From: Candidatus Peribacterales bacterium
Lineage (GTDB): Bacteria; Patescibacteriota; Gracilibacteria; Peribacterales; Peribacteraceae
NCBI GenBank assembly: GCA_020058765.1
Contig: JAGVDM010000006.1
Location: 62,001-126,000 of the forward strand
Direction: 5' to 3'
Length of the DNA stretch: 64,000 bases
The position numbers and the translations under genes are program-made. The notes beneath the pieces were generated by a model, which ran no database searches, had not been told where the DNA came from, and was given only the letters and a program-made list of their open reading frames with translations. This document shows positions 50,183 to 59,379 of the stretch, piece after piece (within the stretch, counting starts at the first letter, position 1; each line of letters begins with the position of its first letter).

Positions 50183-52840
50183 TTACGAAAGGGAGGAAAG
50201 CCGCTCAGTGATCTTTTTCAGCTTATCTTCGGCCTCTGCCAGCTTGGATTTTTGCTCTTCTATAAGAGCAGGAGGAGCTTTGGAAACGAATTGTTCGTTA
50301 GAGAGTTTGGCCTCGATACCTTGTACGAACTTGGAAAGATTCTCTTGTTCCTTGAGCAAACGTGCACGCTCTTTTTCGAAGTCTATGAGACCCTCAAGCG
50401 GCACGTGAATCTCAATGCCGGGCAGGAAGGCGCTTGCGGCCTGCTCGTGCTTCTTCGGCTTAGCTCCTACTGTGAGTTCGCCCACGCGAGCGAGGCGCTG
50501 AATATGCTCTGATTGGGATTGGATCAATTCAGCATGCTCAGCAGAATAGATAGCCACAGGAATCTCTTTGCCCGCCTCCAGTTCTTGATCCGCGCGGATG
50601 CTGCGGAGAGCTGTAATAACAGCGATGACAGTGGAAAGTTGTGCAGATTCCTTTGGGAACTGTGCATTGTCCTGTGGCCACGGCTGGCGCAAAAGCATAT
50701 CTGCGTCGGCGTGCTTGAACTGCTTCCACAGCTCCTCCGTTACGAATGGACAGTACGGATGCAGCAATACGAGGATGCGGCGGATAGATTGCACAAGAAG
50801 CTCAGGATTTGCTTCGCCTTTGCTCAGTTCGAGGTACCAGTCACAGAAGTAATCCCACACAAAAGCATAGATACGCTCCCCCACTTCGCTCAATCGGGAA
50901 GCTTCGAGTCCGCTCGTTACGTCATCACGCAACAGTGAGAGCTCGTGGCACAGTGCTTTATCGGCAAGGCTCTTTGGAGCCACGGCCTCCTGGGGAACGT
51001 TCGCAGGATCCACTTCCGCCTTCTCGCACTGCAGCAGTACGAAGCGCGAAGCGTTCCACAGCTTGTTGATGAAGTTACGGTAGCCTGCGATCTTCTCTTC
51101 GAAGAGCTTGCTATCCGCACCGGGGCTCTGGCCCACGATCATGCTCAGGCGCAGCGCATCAGCACCGTACTTGGGGATGATATCGAGCGGATCGATCATG
51201 GTTTTCGGATCGCTCTTGCTCATCTTCTTACCGTCGCGCGTGCGCACAAGACCGTGCAGATATACCGTCTTAAACGGGATCTGCCCTGTGGCATACGTGG
51301 TCATCAGGATCATGCGCGCCACCCAGAAGAACAGGATGTCGTACCCTGTCTCCATCACGGTTGTTGGGTGGAACTTCTTGTAATCCGCACTGCCGCTTAG
51401 CAAATCTTGAAGGGACAGGCTGAAATCCTCAGTGAGCTTTTTATCGATCAATGTGCTCCACGTCCAAAGGCCGGAGCTGAACCACGTATCAAGCGTATCG
51501 CTGTCTTGCTCCCAACCCGCACCTTTAGGCGGCTGTGCACCAACGCATGTTTCCTCGCCCTTGTACCACACAGGCACGCGGTGGCCCCACCAGATCTGGC
51601 GGGAGATACACCAGTCGCGCAGATTATCGATCCAGTGGAAGTACGTCTTGTTGAATCGCTCCGGGATAATCGTAATGTCCCCGTGGTGCACCACGTCGTG
51701 CATCACTTCTTTCAGGCTCATCTTTTGGCCTTTCCATTCCACTACAGGCTTGTTTACATCAATGAACCACTGCAATTTGATCTGCGGCTCAATGGTGCCA
51801 CCGCCGCGCTGATTCACAGCTTTGTTATGCACGTAGTTCTCCTCGGTCTTCACGAGCAAACCCTTTGCCGCAAGCTTCTCCACAATGAGCGGCCGCGCCT
51901 TTTCGATGTGCTGGCCGGCGAATTCACCAGCAATAGGCAGTAACTTCCCGTCGTAGTCGATCACCTGTTCCTTCTCCAAACCATGGCGCTCAGCAATATC
52001 GAAGTCCGCGTTGTCATGCCACGGAGTAATCGTCATCACGCCTGTGCCAAATGCGGGATCGACAGCTGTATCTTTGATGACGGTTGCACGCACGGGACCG
52101 TTAATCCACTCCGCATCGAACGTATCGCCATGCTTGTACTTGGCGTAGCGTTCATCCTCCGGATGCATGACCACGTACTTGTCGCCGAATTTGGTCTCGG
52201 GGCGTGATGTGCCAATTTGGAACGGCCCGTACTGGAATGTGTAGAACGGTACTGTTTCCTCTTTCCATTCAATTTCATCGTCAGACACGGTGGTCTGCAA
52301 TTTGGGATCCCAGTTCACAATGCGGTGCCCACGGTAGATAAGGCCATCTGCATACATCTTCGCGAATACTTCGTTCACCAAGCGATTGAGCGCCGGCTCG
52401 AATGTGTACGCTTCGCGGCTCCAATCGCAGGAGCTACCCATTTTGCGTACTTGGCTGCGGATGGTGTCTTGGCTCTTCTCCACAAAGTCTGCGATCTTCG
52501 CAATGAGCGCCTCGCGACCGAGCTCTTTGCGAGGATCCTTCATTCCCTCGTCCTTCAATTTCTTGATCACCACGTTCTCGGTAGCGATCGCTGCGTGATC
52601 TGTACCAGGAACCCAAAGCGCCTCCTTGCCCTGCATGCGCGCAAAACGGATGAAGATGTCCTCTAGTGCGAGCATAACCGCATGACCAAGATGCAGCTGC
52701 CCCGTGGCATTGGGCGGCGGCATGCTGATGGTAAATGGCTCTTTGGTACTTGTGTTATCGGCGATAAAGGCACCGCTCTTCTCCCACATCGCATAGATGT
52801 CGTCTTCGGTTGCCTTGGGATCGTAGGCTTTGTCGAGCAT
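50183..52840 (-). CDS. valS: Valine--tRNA ligase
   Basis: An 885-residue class I synthetase. It has PPPNATGQLHLGHA with the HIGH signature (HLGH, about 48), the CP1 editing domain in the first half, and KMSKS (GKKMSKSDP at about 538). The anticodon-binding domain and C-terminal coiled coil (EKERARLLKEQENLSK) are complete. I chose ATG 52840, since the track start lies just downstream of a terminator and has no support. Transcription must pass that terminator first, so expression is probably attenuated. Confidence 0.96.
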   Translation of the reverse strand: MLDKAYDPKATEDDIYAMWEKSGAFIADNTSTKEPFTISMPPPNATGQLHLGHAVMLALEDIFIRFARMQGKEALWVPGTDHAAIATENVVIKKLKDEGMKDPRKELGREALIAKIADFVEKSQDTIRSQVRKMGSSCDWSREAYTFEPALNRLVNEVFAKMYADGLIYRGHRIVNWDPKLQTTVSDDEIEWKEETVPFYTFQYGPFQIGTSRPETKFGDKYVVMHPEDERYAKYKHGDTFDAEWINGPVRATVIKDTAVDPAFGTGVMTITPWHDNADFDIAERHGLEKEQVIDYDGKLLPIAGEFAGQHIEKARPLIVEKLAAKGLLVKTEENYVHNKAVNQRGGGTIEPQIKLQWFIDVNKPVVEWKGQKMSLKEVMHDVVHHGDITIIPERFNKTYFHWIDNLRDWCISRQIWWGHRVPVWYKGEETCVGAQPPKGAGWEQDSDTLDTWFSSGLWTWSTLIDKKLTEDFSLSLQDLLSGSADYKKFHPTTVMETGYDILFFWVARMILMTTYATGQIPFKTVYLHGLVRTRDGKKMSKSDPKTMIDPLDIIPKYGADALRLSMIVGQSPGADSKLFEEKIAGYRNFINKLWNASRFVLLQCEKAEVDPANVPQEAVAPKSLADKALCHELSLLRDDVTSGLEASRLSEVGERIYAFVWDYFCDWYLELSKGEANPELLVQSIRRILVLLHPYCPFVTEELWKQFKHADADMLLRQPWPQDNAQFPKESAQLSTVIAVITALRSIRADQELEAGKEIPVAIYSAEHAELIQSQSEHIQRLARVGELTVGAKPKKHEQAASAFLPGIEIHVPLEGLIDFEKERARLLKEQENLSKFVQGIEAKLSNEQFVSKAPPALIEEQKSKLAEAEDKLKKITERLSSLS

Positions 52841-52903
52841 TTGTGCCCCCAGCCTAGCGAAAAACGTGGCGCAGTGCACACCGAAGAGTGGGCAAATCCA
52901 CAT

Positions 52904-52931
52904 AAAAAAACAGCCGCCCGCAAGGGGCGGC
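52904..52931 (-). terminator. Attenuator in the valS leader
   Basis: On the minus strand, GCCGCCC-CTTGC-GGGCGGC followed by TG and seven T, about 64 nt before the valS ATG. The hairpin lacks a T-run on the plus strand, so it acts on valS transcription. A second hairpin (CGCTT..AAGCG with a TTCG loop) precedes it. The nearest minus-strand gene upstream (from 53640) is too far and too interrupted to need it. Confidence 0.75.
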
Positions 52932-52984
52932 AGTAGATGGATGAAAGAGCGAACGCTTTTCGATTCGAAAATCGAAGCGGCATA

Positions 52985-53013
52985 GTTGTAAGGGATGGTA
53001 CAAATCCTTGCAA
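52985..53013 (-). promoter_or_regulatory. Predicted valS promoter
   Basis: On the minus strand, TTGCAA (53013-53008), 17 bp, TACAAC (52990-52985). The predicted start near 52978 gives a leader of about 138 nt containing the attenuator. Confidence 0.55.
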
Positions 53014-53020
53014 GTTTTTC

Positions 53021-53048
53021 TTGAGAAAAACGTCTCTACGGATAGAAT
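53021..53048 (+). promoter_or_regulatory. Predicted promoter of the 53057 gene
   Basis: TTGAGA (53021-53026), 16 bp, TAGAAT (53043-53048). The ATG lies 9 bp after the -10, i.e. about 2 nt after the predicted +1, so the mRNA is nearly leaderless. It is divergent from the valS promoter. Confidence 0.55.
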
Positions 53049-53056
53049 ATCAACCT

Positions 53057-53488
53057 ATGAGAATACTCCCCGATCAGAATATCCGGCAGTCTGAGAATCG
53101 CCTTATTCAGATGGGTCAGATCATCGATAATTTTAAGCAGCTCGCCTCAGACAATATCAATAAGCCCAAACAAGCCTTTAAGGAAGGGAATGCTGTTGGC
53201 GGAGCTCTTGGAGGTGTTGTGAGCGTATGGGATGTTGCAACACGCAGTGGAGATGCACTCGTTCAAGGTATTGCTGGAAAAGAAATTACTGATGCGAATG
53301 TCGTTGGAGATATAAAAAATGTTGTCACCAGCACAGCGGGGGCAGTAAAAGAAATCGTCACATTGCACCCTATACGAGCTGGGAAACAGATCATCAGTGG
53401 TGTTTCCAGTGCATTCCAGGCACCTCAGAGCGCCATTACGCAACTCGGGAGAGCTGCAACAGGCACAGACTATAATACTGCTGCGTAA
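53057..53488 (+). CDS. Hypothetical protein, 143 aa
   Basis: I do not recognise the family. It starts MRILPDQNIRQSENRLIQMG with an N-terminal helical part; the middle is Gly/Val/Ala-rich (AVGGALGGVVSVWDVATRS) and amphipathic, resembling phage-tail-tape, bacteriocin or pore-like segments only in composition. It has a good promoter, and its stop overlaps the next start (TAATG), so it forms a tight two-gene unit with the 51-residue peptide. Confidence 0.65.
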   Translation: MRILPDQNIRQSENRLIQMGQIIDNFKQLASDNINKPKQAFKEGNAVGGALGGVVSVWDVATRSGDALVQGIAGKEITDANVVGDIKNVVTSTAGAVKEIVTLHPIRAGKQIISGVSSAFQAPQSAITQLGRAATGTDYNTAA

Positions 53489-53643
53489 TGCAGCTGGGAG
53501 CTGTACCGAGTACCGGTTTCGAACTGAATACGCCCGAGGTTGTTGCCGTGGGCGTGAACCTTGTTGCGATTGCCGCAGTAGTTGGTCTGACCTACCTCGG
53601 GCTCAAAGCGGTGCTTACGGGGAAGAATCCGCTCAAGAGTTAA
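53488..53643 (+). CDS. Small single-helix membrane peptide, 51 aa (not in ORF track)
   Basis: The ATG at 53488 overlaps the previous stop as TAATG. The peptide MQLGAVPSTGFELNTPEVVA continues into one membrane helix (VGVNLVAIAAVVGLTYLGLKAVL) with a basic end (TGKNPLKS). The size and coupling suggest a real gene. It is convergent with the antiporter (4-bp overlap at 53640-53643). Confidence 0.6.
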   Translation: MQLGAVPSTGFELNTPEVVAVGVNLVAIAAVVGLTYLGLKAVLTGKNPLKS

Positions 53644-54680
53644 GACTCGACTGTCATTTCCATAGCAGGGACGACATCCGAAAGCGCGCTGCCATGTGTT
53701 TGCGGGGCGATACGTACGATGTTGAACATCTGCACGGTCACGAAGACGACGTAGAGCGCAAACAGCACGAGGCCTTCTTTGCGCGAGAGGCTCGCTTTGG
53801 TACGAGCAAACAGGAAGAATAGCGTGAGGCCAATACCCATCAGGAGGAACGTAGGAATGAACTCACTGCTCTCCAGCTCAAACCGACCGTTTGTGATCGC
53901 GAGCATGCCCATGAGAGGCGTGTTTGCCGCAGCAGAACCAAGATAATCGCCAAAGGCGATATCTTTGTGCTTAGAGAGCACGCCACGCACAGCAATCACT
54001 AGCTCCGGAATGTTTGTCCCGATAGCCAAGAGCATGAGACCCACGAAGGACGGTGGCACACCAAGCAAACGCGAGAAAAACACCGCTTCATCTACAAGAA
54101 TCTTGCCGGCAATAAAAATGACAATAGCGCCAAAGGCGATCTTCGTTACATCCAGCGCCGTCGCTCGACGGTGAGTAGTGAGCTCGGTGCCCACACGCCG
54201 AATAGCATCTTTCGCGACTGCTTCCGACGAGCGCTTCTTCTTGATGAAGAAGATGAGCGCCGCGTAGAGCAAAAGCATCACAATGCCTTCGCTTGGCCGT
54301 AGGGAACCGTCTATGCACAGAAAGCACGGTACCAATACAACACAGAGGAGAATGGCAAGGCTGCGTGGCCGAAGCGCTGTCGTCGTTTCTACACCGTTCC
54401 CTACGATTGCGAGTAAAGGAATGATGAGGAAGAAAATAACCAGAGAAGCGCCTGCCAAGTTCCCTGCGGAAACCTGCGGCACACCTTGAATAGTGGAGTT
54501 GAATGCCACAGACATTTCTCCAATCGATGTAAGGAAGCCGAGTACGAAGAAGGCCACGGCAAACCCCGGCCGCTCATACCGCTTTGCCACACGATCTGTA
54601 GCATTCACGAGCATGCCCGAAAGCATCCAGATCACTGCAGTTGCCAGCAGGAAGAGCGCAAGATGGAGAAAAATTGTCAT
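53640..54680 (-). CDS. CaCA-family cation/calcium antiporter
   Basis: A 346-residue membrane protein with two alpha-repeats, each with about five helices: SIGEMSVAFNSTIQG in the first and GTNIPELVIAVRG in the second, the CaCA (YrbG-like) ion-binding motifs. A central cytosolic charged loop (KKKRSSEAVAKD) separates them. It is probably a Ca2+/H+ or Na+/Ca2+ exchanger. I chose ATG 54680. A perfect TATAAT (54701-54696) lies 15 bp upstream. Confidence 0.88.
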   Translation of the reverse strand: MTIFLHLALFLLATAVIWMLSGMLVNATDRVAKRYERPGFAVAFFVLGFLTSIGEMSVAFNSTIQGVPQVSAGNLAGASLVIFFLIIPLLAIVGNGVETTTALRPRSLAILLCVVLVPCFLCIDGSLRPSEGIVMLLLYAALIFFIKKKRSSEAVAKDAIRRVGTELTTHRRATALDVTKIAFGAIVIFIAGKILVDEAVFFSRLLGVPPSFVGLMLLAIGTNIPELVIAVRGVLSKHKDIAFGDYLGSAAANTPLMGMLAITNGRFELESSEFIPTFLLMGIGLTLFFLFARTKASLSRKEGLVLFALYVVFVTVQMFNIVRIAPQTHGSALSDVVPAMEMTVES

Positions 54681-54790
54681 GTGTATTTGTAATATATTAT
54701 ACAACATTTTTTGATATAAAACCAGTAACCGAATTGCACGTACGCAGTACACTCAATACGCCCTTCCGCAGAAGGAACTACGAGGAAAAC

Positions 54791-55567
54791 ATGCCTCAGA
54801 CACCGCAAGCGATCTACTGCATCGGCGACAGTCACGTAAGTTTTTTTTCGGGGAAAGATACAATTGCCGCACATTGGCCCAAGCGAAGTCGTGGGAGGTT
54901 ATCGTGTTTCCGAACGTTCCACATCGGCCCAGTACTCGCCTATAACCTATCGCGATTAGGGACAAAAACACGAGGGCGAGAAAAGCTCTTCGCAATACTT
55001 GAAAACGTAGTGCCACCCAGCAGCCGGGTGCTCTTATGTTTTGGGGAAATCGACTGCCGTGCACACGTAGTCAAAAGAGCCATGGCAGAAGCACTGCCAA
55101 TTGATTGCATCGTACAACGATGTCTCGATGCGTATTTTTCAGTGGTATGCGAAATACAACGGATGGGCTTTGATGTGATCGTATACAATGTCATGCCTAC
55201 TCGAACAAATGCGGCAATCAGTGAAAAACCGGACGAATACCCATCAGTAGGCGCTTGGGAAGAACGAAATGCTGCAACAACAGTATTCAATGCAGAGACA
55301 CAAAAAAGATGTAAGACGCTCGGAATACAATTCTTAGAAAATTATCCTCACCTCGTAGGTGCTGACGGAAAAATGAACGAAAAGCAGTTTTTCGACAGTA
55401 TTCACGTATCCCAATATGCGATGCCCTTTACGCTGCAGAAGCTCAATGAGCTCTATCCGGAAGATGGCTACGCCAATGTAGTTGTACAGCCACTTTCATG
55501 CGGCGAAAAAGCTATTGATGGCACGATAAACCTCATCCGTCGGTGCATACGACATGGACGCAGATAA
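54791..55567 (+). CDS. SGNH/GDSL-hydrolase-like protein
   Basis: A 258-residue protein with IGDSH near the start (block I of SGNH hydrolases), GEIDCR in place of the usual GxND block, and DSIHVS (block V DxxH) near the C-terminus, so a catalytic Ser-Asp-His triad is plausible. No signal peptide is seen. By eye the region is more A/T-rich than its neighbours and could be acquired. I chose ATG 54791; the track ORF reads 50 residues further upstream through a promoter-like A/T tract. An esterase on a surface glycan is possible. Confidence 0.68.
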   Translation: MPQTPQAIYCIGDSHVSFFSGKDTIAAHWPKRSRGRLSCFRTFHIGPVLAYNLSRLGTKTRGREKLFAILENVVPPSSRVLLCFGEIDCRAHVVKRAMAEALPIDCIVQRCLDAYFSVVCEIQRMGFDVIVYNVMPTRTNAAISEKPDEYPSVGAWEERNAATTVFNAETQKRCKTLGIQFLENYPHLVGADGKMNEKQFFDSIHVSQYAMPFTLQKLNELYPEDGYANVVVQPLSCGEKAIDGTINLIRRCIRHGRR

Positions 55568-55568
55568 T

Positions 55569-55597
55569 ATGACTTTATTCGTAATTTATGTTATAAT
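55569..55597 (+). promoter_or_regulatory. Predicted promoter of the ion channel gene
   Basis: ATGACT (55569-55574), 17 bp, perfect TATAAT (55592-55597). The predicted leader is only about 8 nt before the ATG at 55612. Confidence 0.55.
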
Positions 55598-55611
55598 ATC
55601 TAATAACTATT

Positions 55612-56484
55612 ATGCCAAAAACACGCACTGCATTCCGGGGAATTGAGCGGCTTACTGAGCTCTCATACAGCACGATGCTGACGCTATGGCTCACGCAGGC
55701 AGTGGTATTCGCTGTAGTCTATTTCGCGCTGACGGTATTCGTGCCGCAGCATGGACCATCGCAACTGCTTACAGATCCCACACTGCTCTCCATGTTCGGA
55801 GACAGCCTGTATTACAGCATCACTACTGCTACAACTGTAGGATACGGAGACATTACACCCCAGGGATTTTCAAAATTCGTCGCCAGCCTGCAAAGCATCG
55901 TTGCGCTCTTCCTTTGGGCACTGTTCGTGACGAAGCTCGTATCGCATCGGCAGGATATCGCCCTGAAAGAAGTACACCGTATCAGTTATGAAGAGGTATT
56001 CCATAATCTGCACGAGGGGCTGTTTATTATGCGCAAAGACTTCGATCGCATCATGCGTCGCGTACGCGACCAGAAGGAACTGCATGCCGACGACTGGCTC
56101 GATTTGATTACTGCATATCGCCAAGGTCAGAGCATTTTGCAGGAGATCCCGGACTTCTACGGCAGTGCGGAAAATCGCCTCTATACGCTCGACGAGCGCC
56201 GCGAGCAGCTGCTCCATGAAGCGGTACACCGCACATTGCGTCGTTTGGATGACATGCTCACCACATTGAGCGAATGTGAGATCAACTGGCTCTCCCACGA
56301 GAGCAATATGGCCGAGTTGAAGAATTTACTGGATGTGATTGGAGCAGTGATGCCACGCTGGCGGGACAGCTCTCCGTACGAAGGCAGTGCATTCGAGGAT
56401 ATCATTCGTCTCCACGAGGACATTCACGCCAAACTGGCGCAGGTGCCTTTGGAGCAACCCGCGCCAGAGAAAGAAGCCAACTAA
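55612..56484 (+). CDS. Two-helix potassium channel (Ion_trans_2) with C-terminal helical domain
   Basis: A 290-residue protein with two membrane helices and a pore loop carrying the K+ filter TVGYGD (TTATTVGYGDITPQGF). The C-terminal ~170 residues are soluble, charged and helical (RRVRDQKELHADDWLDLITAYRQG...), possibly a coiled-coil assembly or regulatory domain and not an obvious RCK fold. It is convergent with pnp (3-bp gap). Confidence 0.88.
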   Translation: MPKTRTAFRGIERLTELSYSTMLTLWLTQAVVFAVVYFALTVFVPQHGPSQLLTDPTLLSMFGDSLYYSITTATTVGYGDITPQGFSKFVASLQSIVALFLWALFVTKLVSHRQDIALKEVHRISYEEVFHNLHEGLFIMRKDFDRIMRRVRDQKELHADDWLDLITAYRQGQSILQEIPDFYGSAENRLYTLDERREQLLHEAVHRTLRRLDDMLTTLSECEINWLSHESNMAELKNLLDVIGAVMPRWRDSSPYEGSAFEDIIRLHEDIHAKLAQVPLEQPAPEKEAN

Positions 56485-56486
56485 GA

Positions 56487-58733
56487 TTACCGGCGAGGAC
56501 CGCCACGGAACGGCGGGCGACCGCCACCTCCTCCCCCGCGTGGGCCACCGAAGCTTGGGCGTTCCACGTAGCCTTCTGGCTTTTCCTGCATCTGCTTCAA
56601 GGACATACGTGTCTTGCCGTCGACGGGATCGTACTCAACGCACTTCGCCTTCACTTCGTCACCCATCTTGAGCACATCTTCCACATTTTCCGTGCGTGAC
56701 CACTGCAGCTCGGAAATATGGATCATGGCGTCTTTGCCCTTCAGGAACTCCACGATGGCACCGACGCCATCGATGATACGGACGACTTTGCAGTCGTAGA
56801 CCTTGCCAATTTCTGGCTTGGCCACGATGCCCTCAATCCATTCGCGTGCCTTGATCATGCTATCGCCATCCTTGGCAGTCACGAATACGAGGCCGCTATC
56901 TTCGATGTCGATCTCGACATTGAGCTCCTTGGTGATCTTCTGAATGGTTTCACCACCCTTACCAATGACCAGACGAATGTCATCTGGATTGATAGTGATG
57001 GTCTCGATGCGAGGCGCACGAGGACTCAGTTCTTTGCGAGGCTCGGCAATCGTCTGCAGCATGGTTTCCATGATTTCCAGGCGGCCAACGCGTGCGCGCT
57101 CCAATGCTTCCACAAACACTTCGTCGGGTAGACCCTGTACTTTGATATCCATCTGAATGGCCGTGATCCCTTTCTTGGTGCCTGTGACTTTGAAGTCCAT
57201 ATCTCCACCGAAGTCTTCTTCGTCCTGCAGGTCCGAGAGAATGATGTACTTGCCCTTCTCTTCGTCGGACATGAGGCCCATGGCAATACCAGATACCGGA
57301 TCGCTGATTGGAACTCCCGCAGCCATAAGACACAACGTAGATCCGCAAGTAGCAGCCATGGAAGAGGAGCCATTGCTTTCCAAGATCTCCGTTACCGTAC
57401 GGATGGTGTAGGGGAACTCTTCTTCGGAAGGGAGAACTGGCTCAATTGCGCGCTGCGCAAGGTTTCCGTGTCCGATTTCGCGGTTACCCACGAACAACCT
57501 GTTGCTCGTTTCGCCTACGCTGAATGGAGGGAAGTTGTAGTGATGCATGTATCGCAGCTCTTTTTCGCCTTCCATGCCCTCCACAAGCTGCTTGTCTCCT
57601 GGGGAGCCCAATGTGCATGTGGTAAGGCCCTGTGTTTCTCCGCGCTGGAACAACGCGCTTCCGTGCACAATGTTCGGGAGAACGTCGATCATGGCACCGA
57701 GCGGACGAATTTCTTCGATCTTGCGGCTGCTCATGCGAATGCCTTCTTCCAAAATGAGACGGCGCACCTCACCCTTAATCACTTTATCCATCAACTTTCC
57801 TGCGTTTGCATAGAGCTCCGTGAGCTCAGCATTGCCATCGGCAGAACCGTACTTCTCTTCAAGCTTGGCAGCTGCACCCTCCATCAGTCCATTGAAGAAT
57901 GCACGACGCTCAAGCTTTGGCATGGTGTCCTTGATCGCCTTGTTAATAGCGGGCAACGCATCCTTCGCCAAGTATTCCAGAGCCTCCTTATTGGCCTCAG
58001 GAACAGCTTCGAGTTCCACCTTTGGACGACCGAGTTCTTTTTGGATTCCCTCGAAGAAACTTGCGATCTTCTTCGCCCACTTCTTGCCGAATTCGATTGC
58101 ACGAAGCATGTCTGCCTCAGGAATCTGATTGGCACCTGCTTCAATCATCACCACACGATCACCGGATACTGTGACAAACAAATCCAGATCGCTCTTTTTG
58201 AGAACTTCGACACTCGGATTCAGTACCAATTGCCCCTCGACCATACCGACGCGGACAGAGCCGAGTGTGCCCTCGGATGGAGCTGCAGAAAGCCCGACAG
58301 CAAGGTTGGCTGCATTCGCGGAAGCCACATCGTGCATGTTTTCGGAGTCATACGAGAGCACGGTGCAAAACACCTGAATATCGTTATGAAAGTTCTTAGG
58401 GAATGTAGGACGCAAGCCGCGATCTACGATACGACCCATAAGAACGAAATCATCACCGGGGCGACCTTCGCGCTTGCGGTAACGACCTCCGGAAATACGA
58501 CCTCCGGCATAGTATTTTTCCTGATACACCACTTGCAGTGGCAAAAAATCGACGCCGCTGCGGGCGCTAGCGCTGAGCGTAACGTTGCTCATGCAAACAG
58601 TGTCGCCCATCTGACACAGCACCGTAGCGCTGGTCTGATTGGCGAGCATGCCGGTTTTGACCGTCATAGACTGGTCACCGAGCTCAAGCGTGTACTCCTT
58701 TTGTGGAGCGAACGCGTTCTGTGAATTGGACAT
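56487..58733 (-). CDS. pnp: Polyribonucleotide nucleotidyltransferase (PNPase)
   Basis: A 748-residue phosphorolytic 3'-to-5' exonuclease with two RNase PH domains (RREGRPGDDFVLMGR; the second has GTSSMAATCG-like SSSMAATCGSTLCLMAAG), a KH domain (RLVIGKGGETIQKI), and an S1 domain (VGAIVEFLKGKDAMIHISEL). It ends in an RGG-like tail (GGPRGGGGGGRPPFRGGPRR), which is unusual but RNA-binding in type. I chose ATG 58733 behind a C/T-rich leader. rpsO, usually adjacent, lies about 1.4 kb upstream on the same strand. Confidence 0.96.
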   Translation of the reverse strand: MSNSQNAFAPQKEYTLELGDQSMTVKTGMLANQTSATVLCQMGDTVCMSNVTLSASARSGVDFLPLQVVYQEKYYAGGRISGGRYRKREGRPGDDFVLMGRIVDRGLRPTFPKNFHNDIQVFCTVLSYDSENMHDVASANAANLAVGLSAAPSEGTLGSVRVGMVEGQLVLNPSVEVLKKSDLDLFVTVSGDRVVMIEAGANQIPEADMLRAIEFGKKWAKKIASFFEGIQKELGRPKVELEAVPEANKEALEYLAKDALPAINKAIKDTMPKLERRAFFNGLMEGAAAKLEEKYGSADGNAELTELYANAGKLMDKVIKGEVRRLILEEGIRMSSRKIEEIRPLGAMIDVLPNIVHGSALFQRGETQGLTTCTLGSPGDKQLVEGMEGEKELRYMHHYNFPPFSVGETSNRLFVGNREIGHGNLAQRAIEPVLPSEEEFPYTIRTVTEILESNGSSSMAATCGSTLCLMAAGVPISDPVSGIAMGLMSDEEKGKYIILSDLQDEEDFGGDMDFKVTGTKKGITAIQMDIKVQGLPDEVFVEALERARVGRLEIMETMLQTIAEPRKELSPRAPRIETITINPDDIRLVIGKGGETIQKITKELNVEIDIEDSGLVFVTAKDGDSMIKAREWIEGIVAKPEIGKVYDCKVVRIIDGVGAIVEFLKGKDAMIHISELQWSRTENVEDVLKMGDEVKAKCVEYDPVDGKTRMSLKQMQEKPEGYVERPSFGGPRGGGGGGRPPFRGGPRR

Positions 58734-58918
58734 ACGGAAGAGAGGAAAACAGATAATTCTGCCCCTTCCTCCATCGGATTCCGAACGCACCCTATTGCGG
58801 GTGGATTCACATGCGAGACCCGGCAAGCGGAACTCAAACGTAAACCCAGGGCAAGAGATGCGGGAGCGGTGGGGGAAGGAACTGCGCGAATTCTACGCCC
58901 GCAGCAGGAACAAAGAAA

Positions 58919-58950
58919 GCCCCTTCCCTGCGAAAATGCAAGGAAGGGGC
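58919..58950 (-). terminator. Intrinsic terminator of the 58976 gene
   Basis: GCCCCTTCC/GGAAGGGGC 9-bp stem. On the minus strand it is followed by TTTCTTTG. It separates the hypothetical gene from pnp, so pnp probably has its own promoter. Between it and pnp (58734-58918) I see no gene. Confidence 0.65.
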
Positions 58951-58975
58951 GAGAAAGTACCCAGCGGGCAAATAC

Positions 58976-59269
58976 CTAGACTGCAGTCGTCTCGGGAAGC
59001 TTTTCCCTACTCCATGGATCGTACTTCCAGTGTGTCGGATACTCGGATCCTTCAAGATAGTATCCACGCGCACCGTCGCTGATGCATTCAAGCAAAACCG
59101 TTTCGGCATTCTGATCCCAAGGACCTTCGGACACGTAGTAACAGAACCGGCGTGACCGAAAACAATAATCGAGCTCGGCGAGGAAATGGCCCGTAACCGG
59201 GTGATAGGTCATTCCACATCCTATCTCCAATGTTGCGACGTGATAGCCGCGAGAGAACGTAGCAGCCAT
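58976..59269 (-). CDS. Hypothetical protein, 97 aa
   Basis: An unrecognised small soluble protein with a beta-rich look (HVATLEIGCGMTYHPVTGHFLAELDYCF) and three Cys residues. It ends with DPWSREKLPETTAV. The start ATG 59269 is my choice; the track ORF is 13 residues longer. An intrinsic terminator follows, which supports real transcription. Confidence 0.55.
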   Translation of the reverse strand: MAATFSRGYHVATLEIGCGMTYHPVTGHFLAELDYCFRSRRFCYYVSEGPWDQNAETVLLECISDGARGYYLEGSEYPTHWKYDPWSREKLPETTAV

Positions 59270-59379
59270 GATTGGCCCTTTGCTGAGAAAGATCAATTGC
59301 ATTCGCATACAGCGAACGGCTCCGCAAACAAGAAGCAGAGCGGACTACTGACCAGATTCGATCGGCAAACCGCTCCGCT

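Noticed and set aside
52840-53013. T-box riboswitch for valS
   Set aside because: The conserved T-box antiterminator bulge sequence was not found. Recorded as an attenuator of unknown type.
57468-58724. 418-aa plus-strand ORF opposite pnp
   Set aside because: Antisense shadow of a highly conserved gene. Its composition (Leu/His/Phe-rich) is a mirror of pnp codon use, with no domain or start signal.
58834-59109. 91-aa minus-strand ORF overlapping the 58976 gene
   Set aside because: Overlaps a better candidate and the terminator hairpin. Composition is unlikely.
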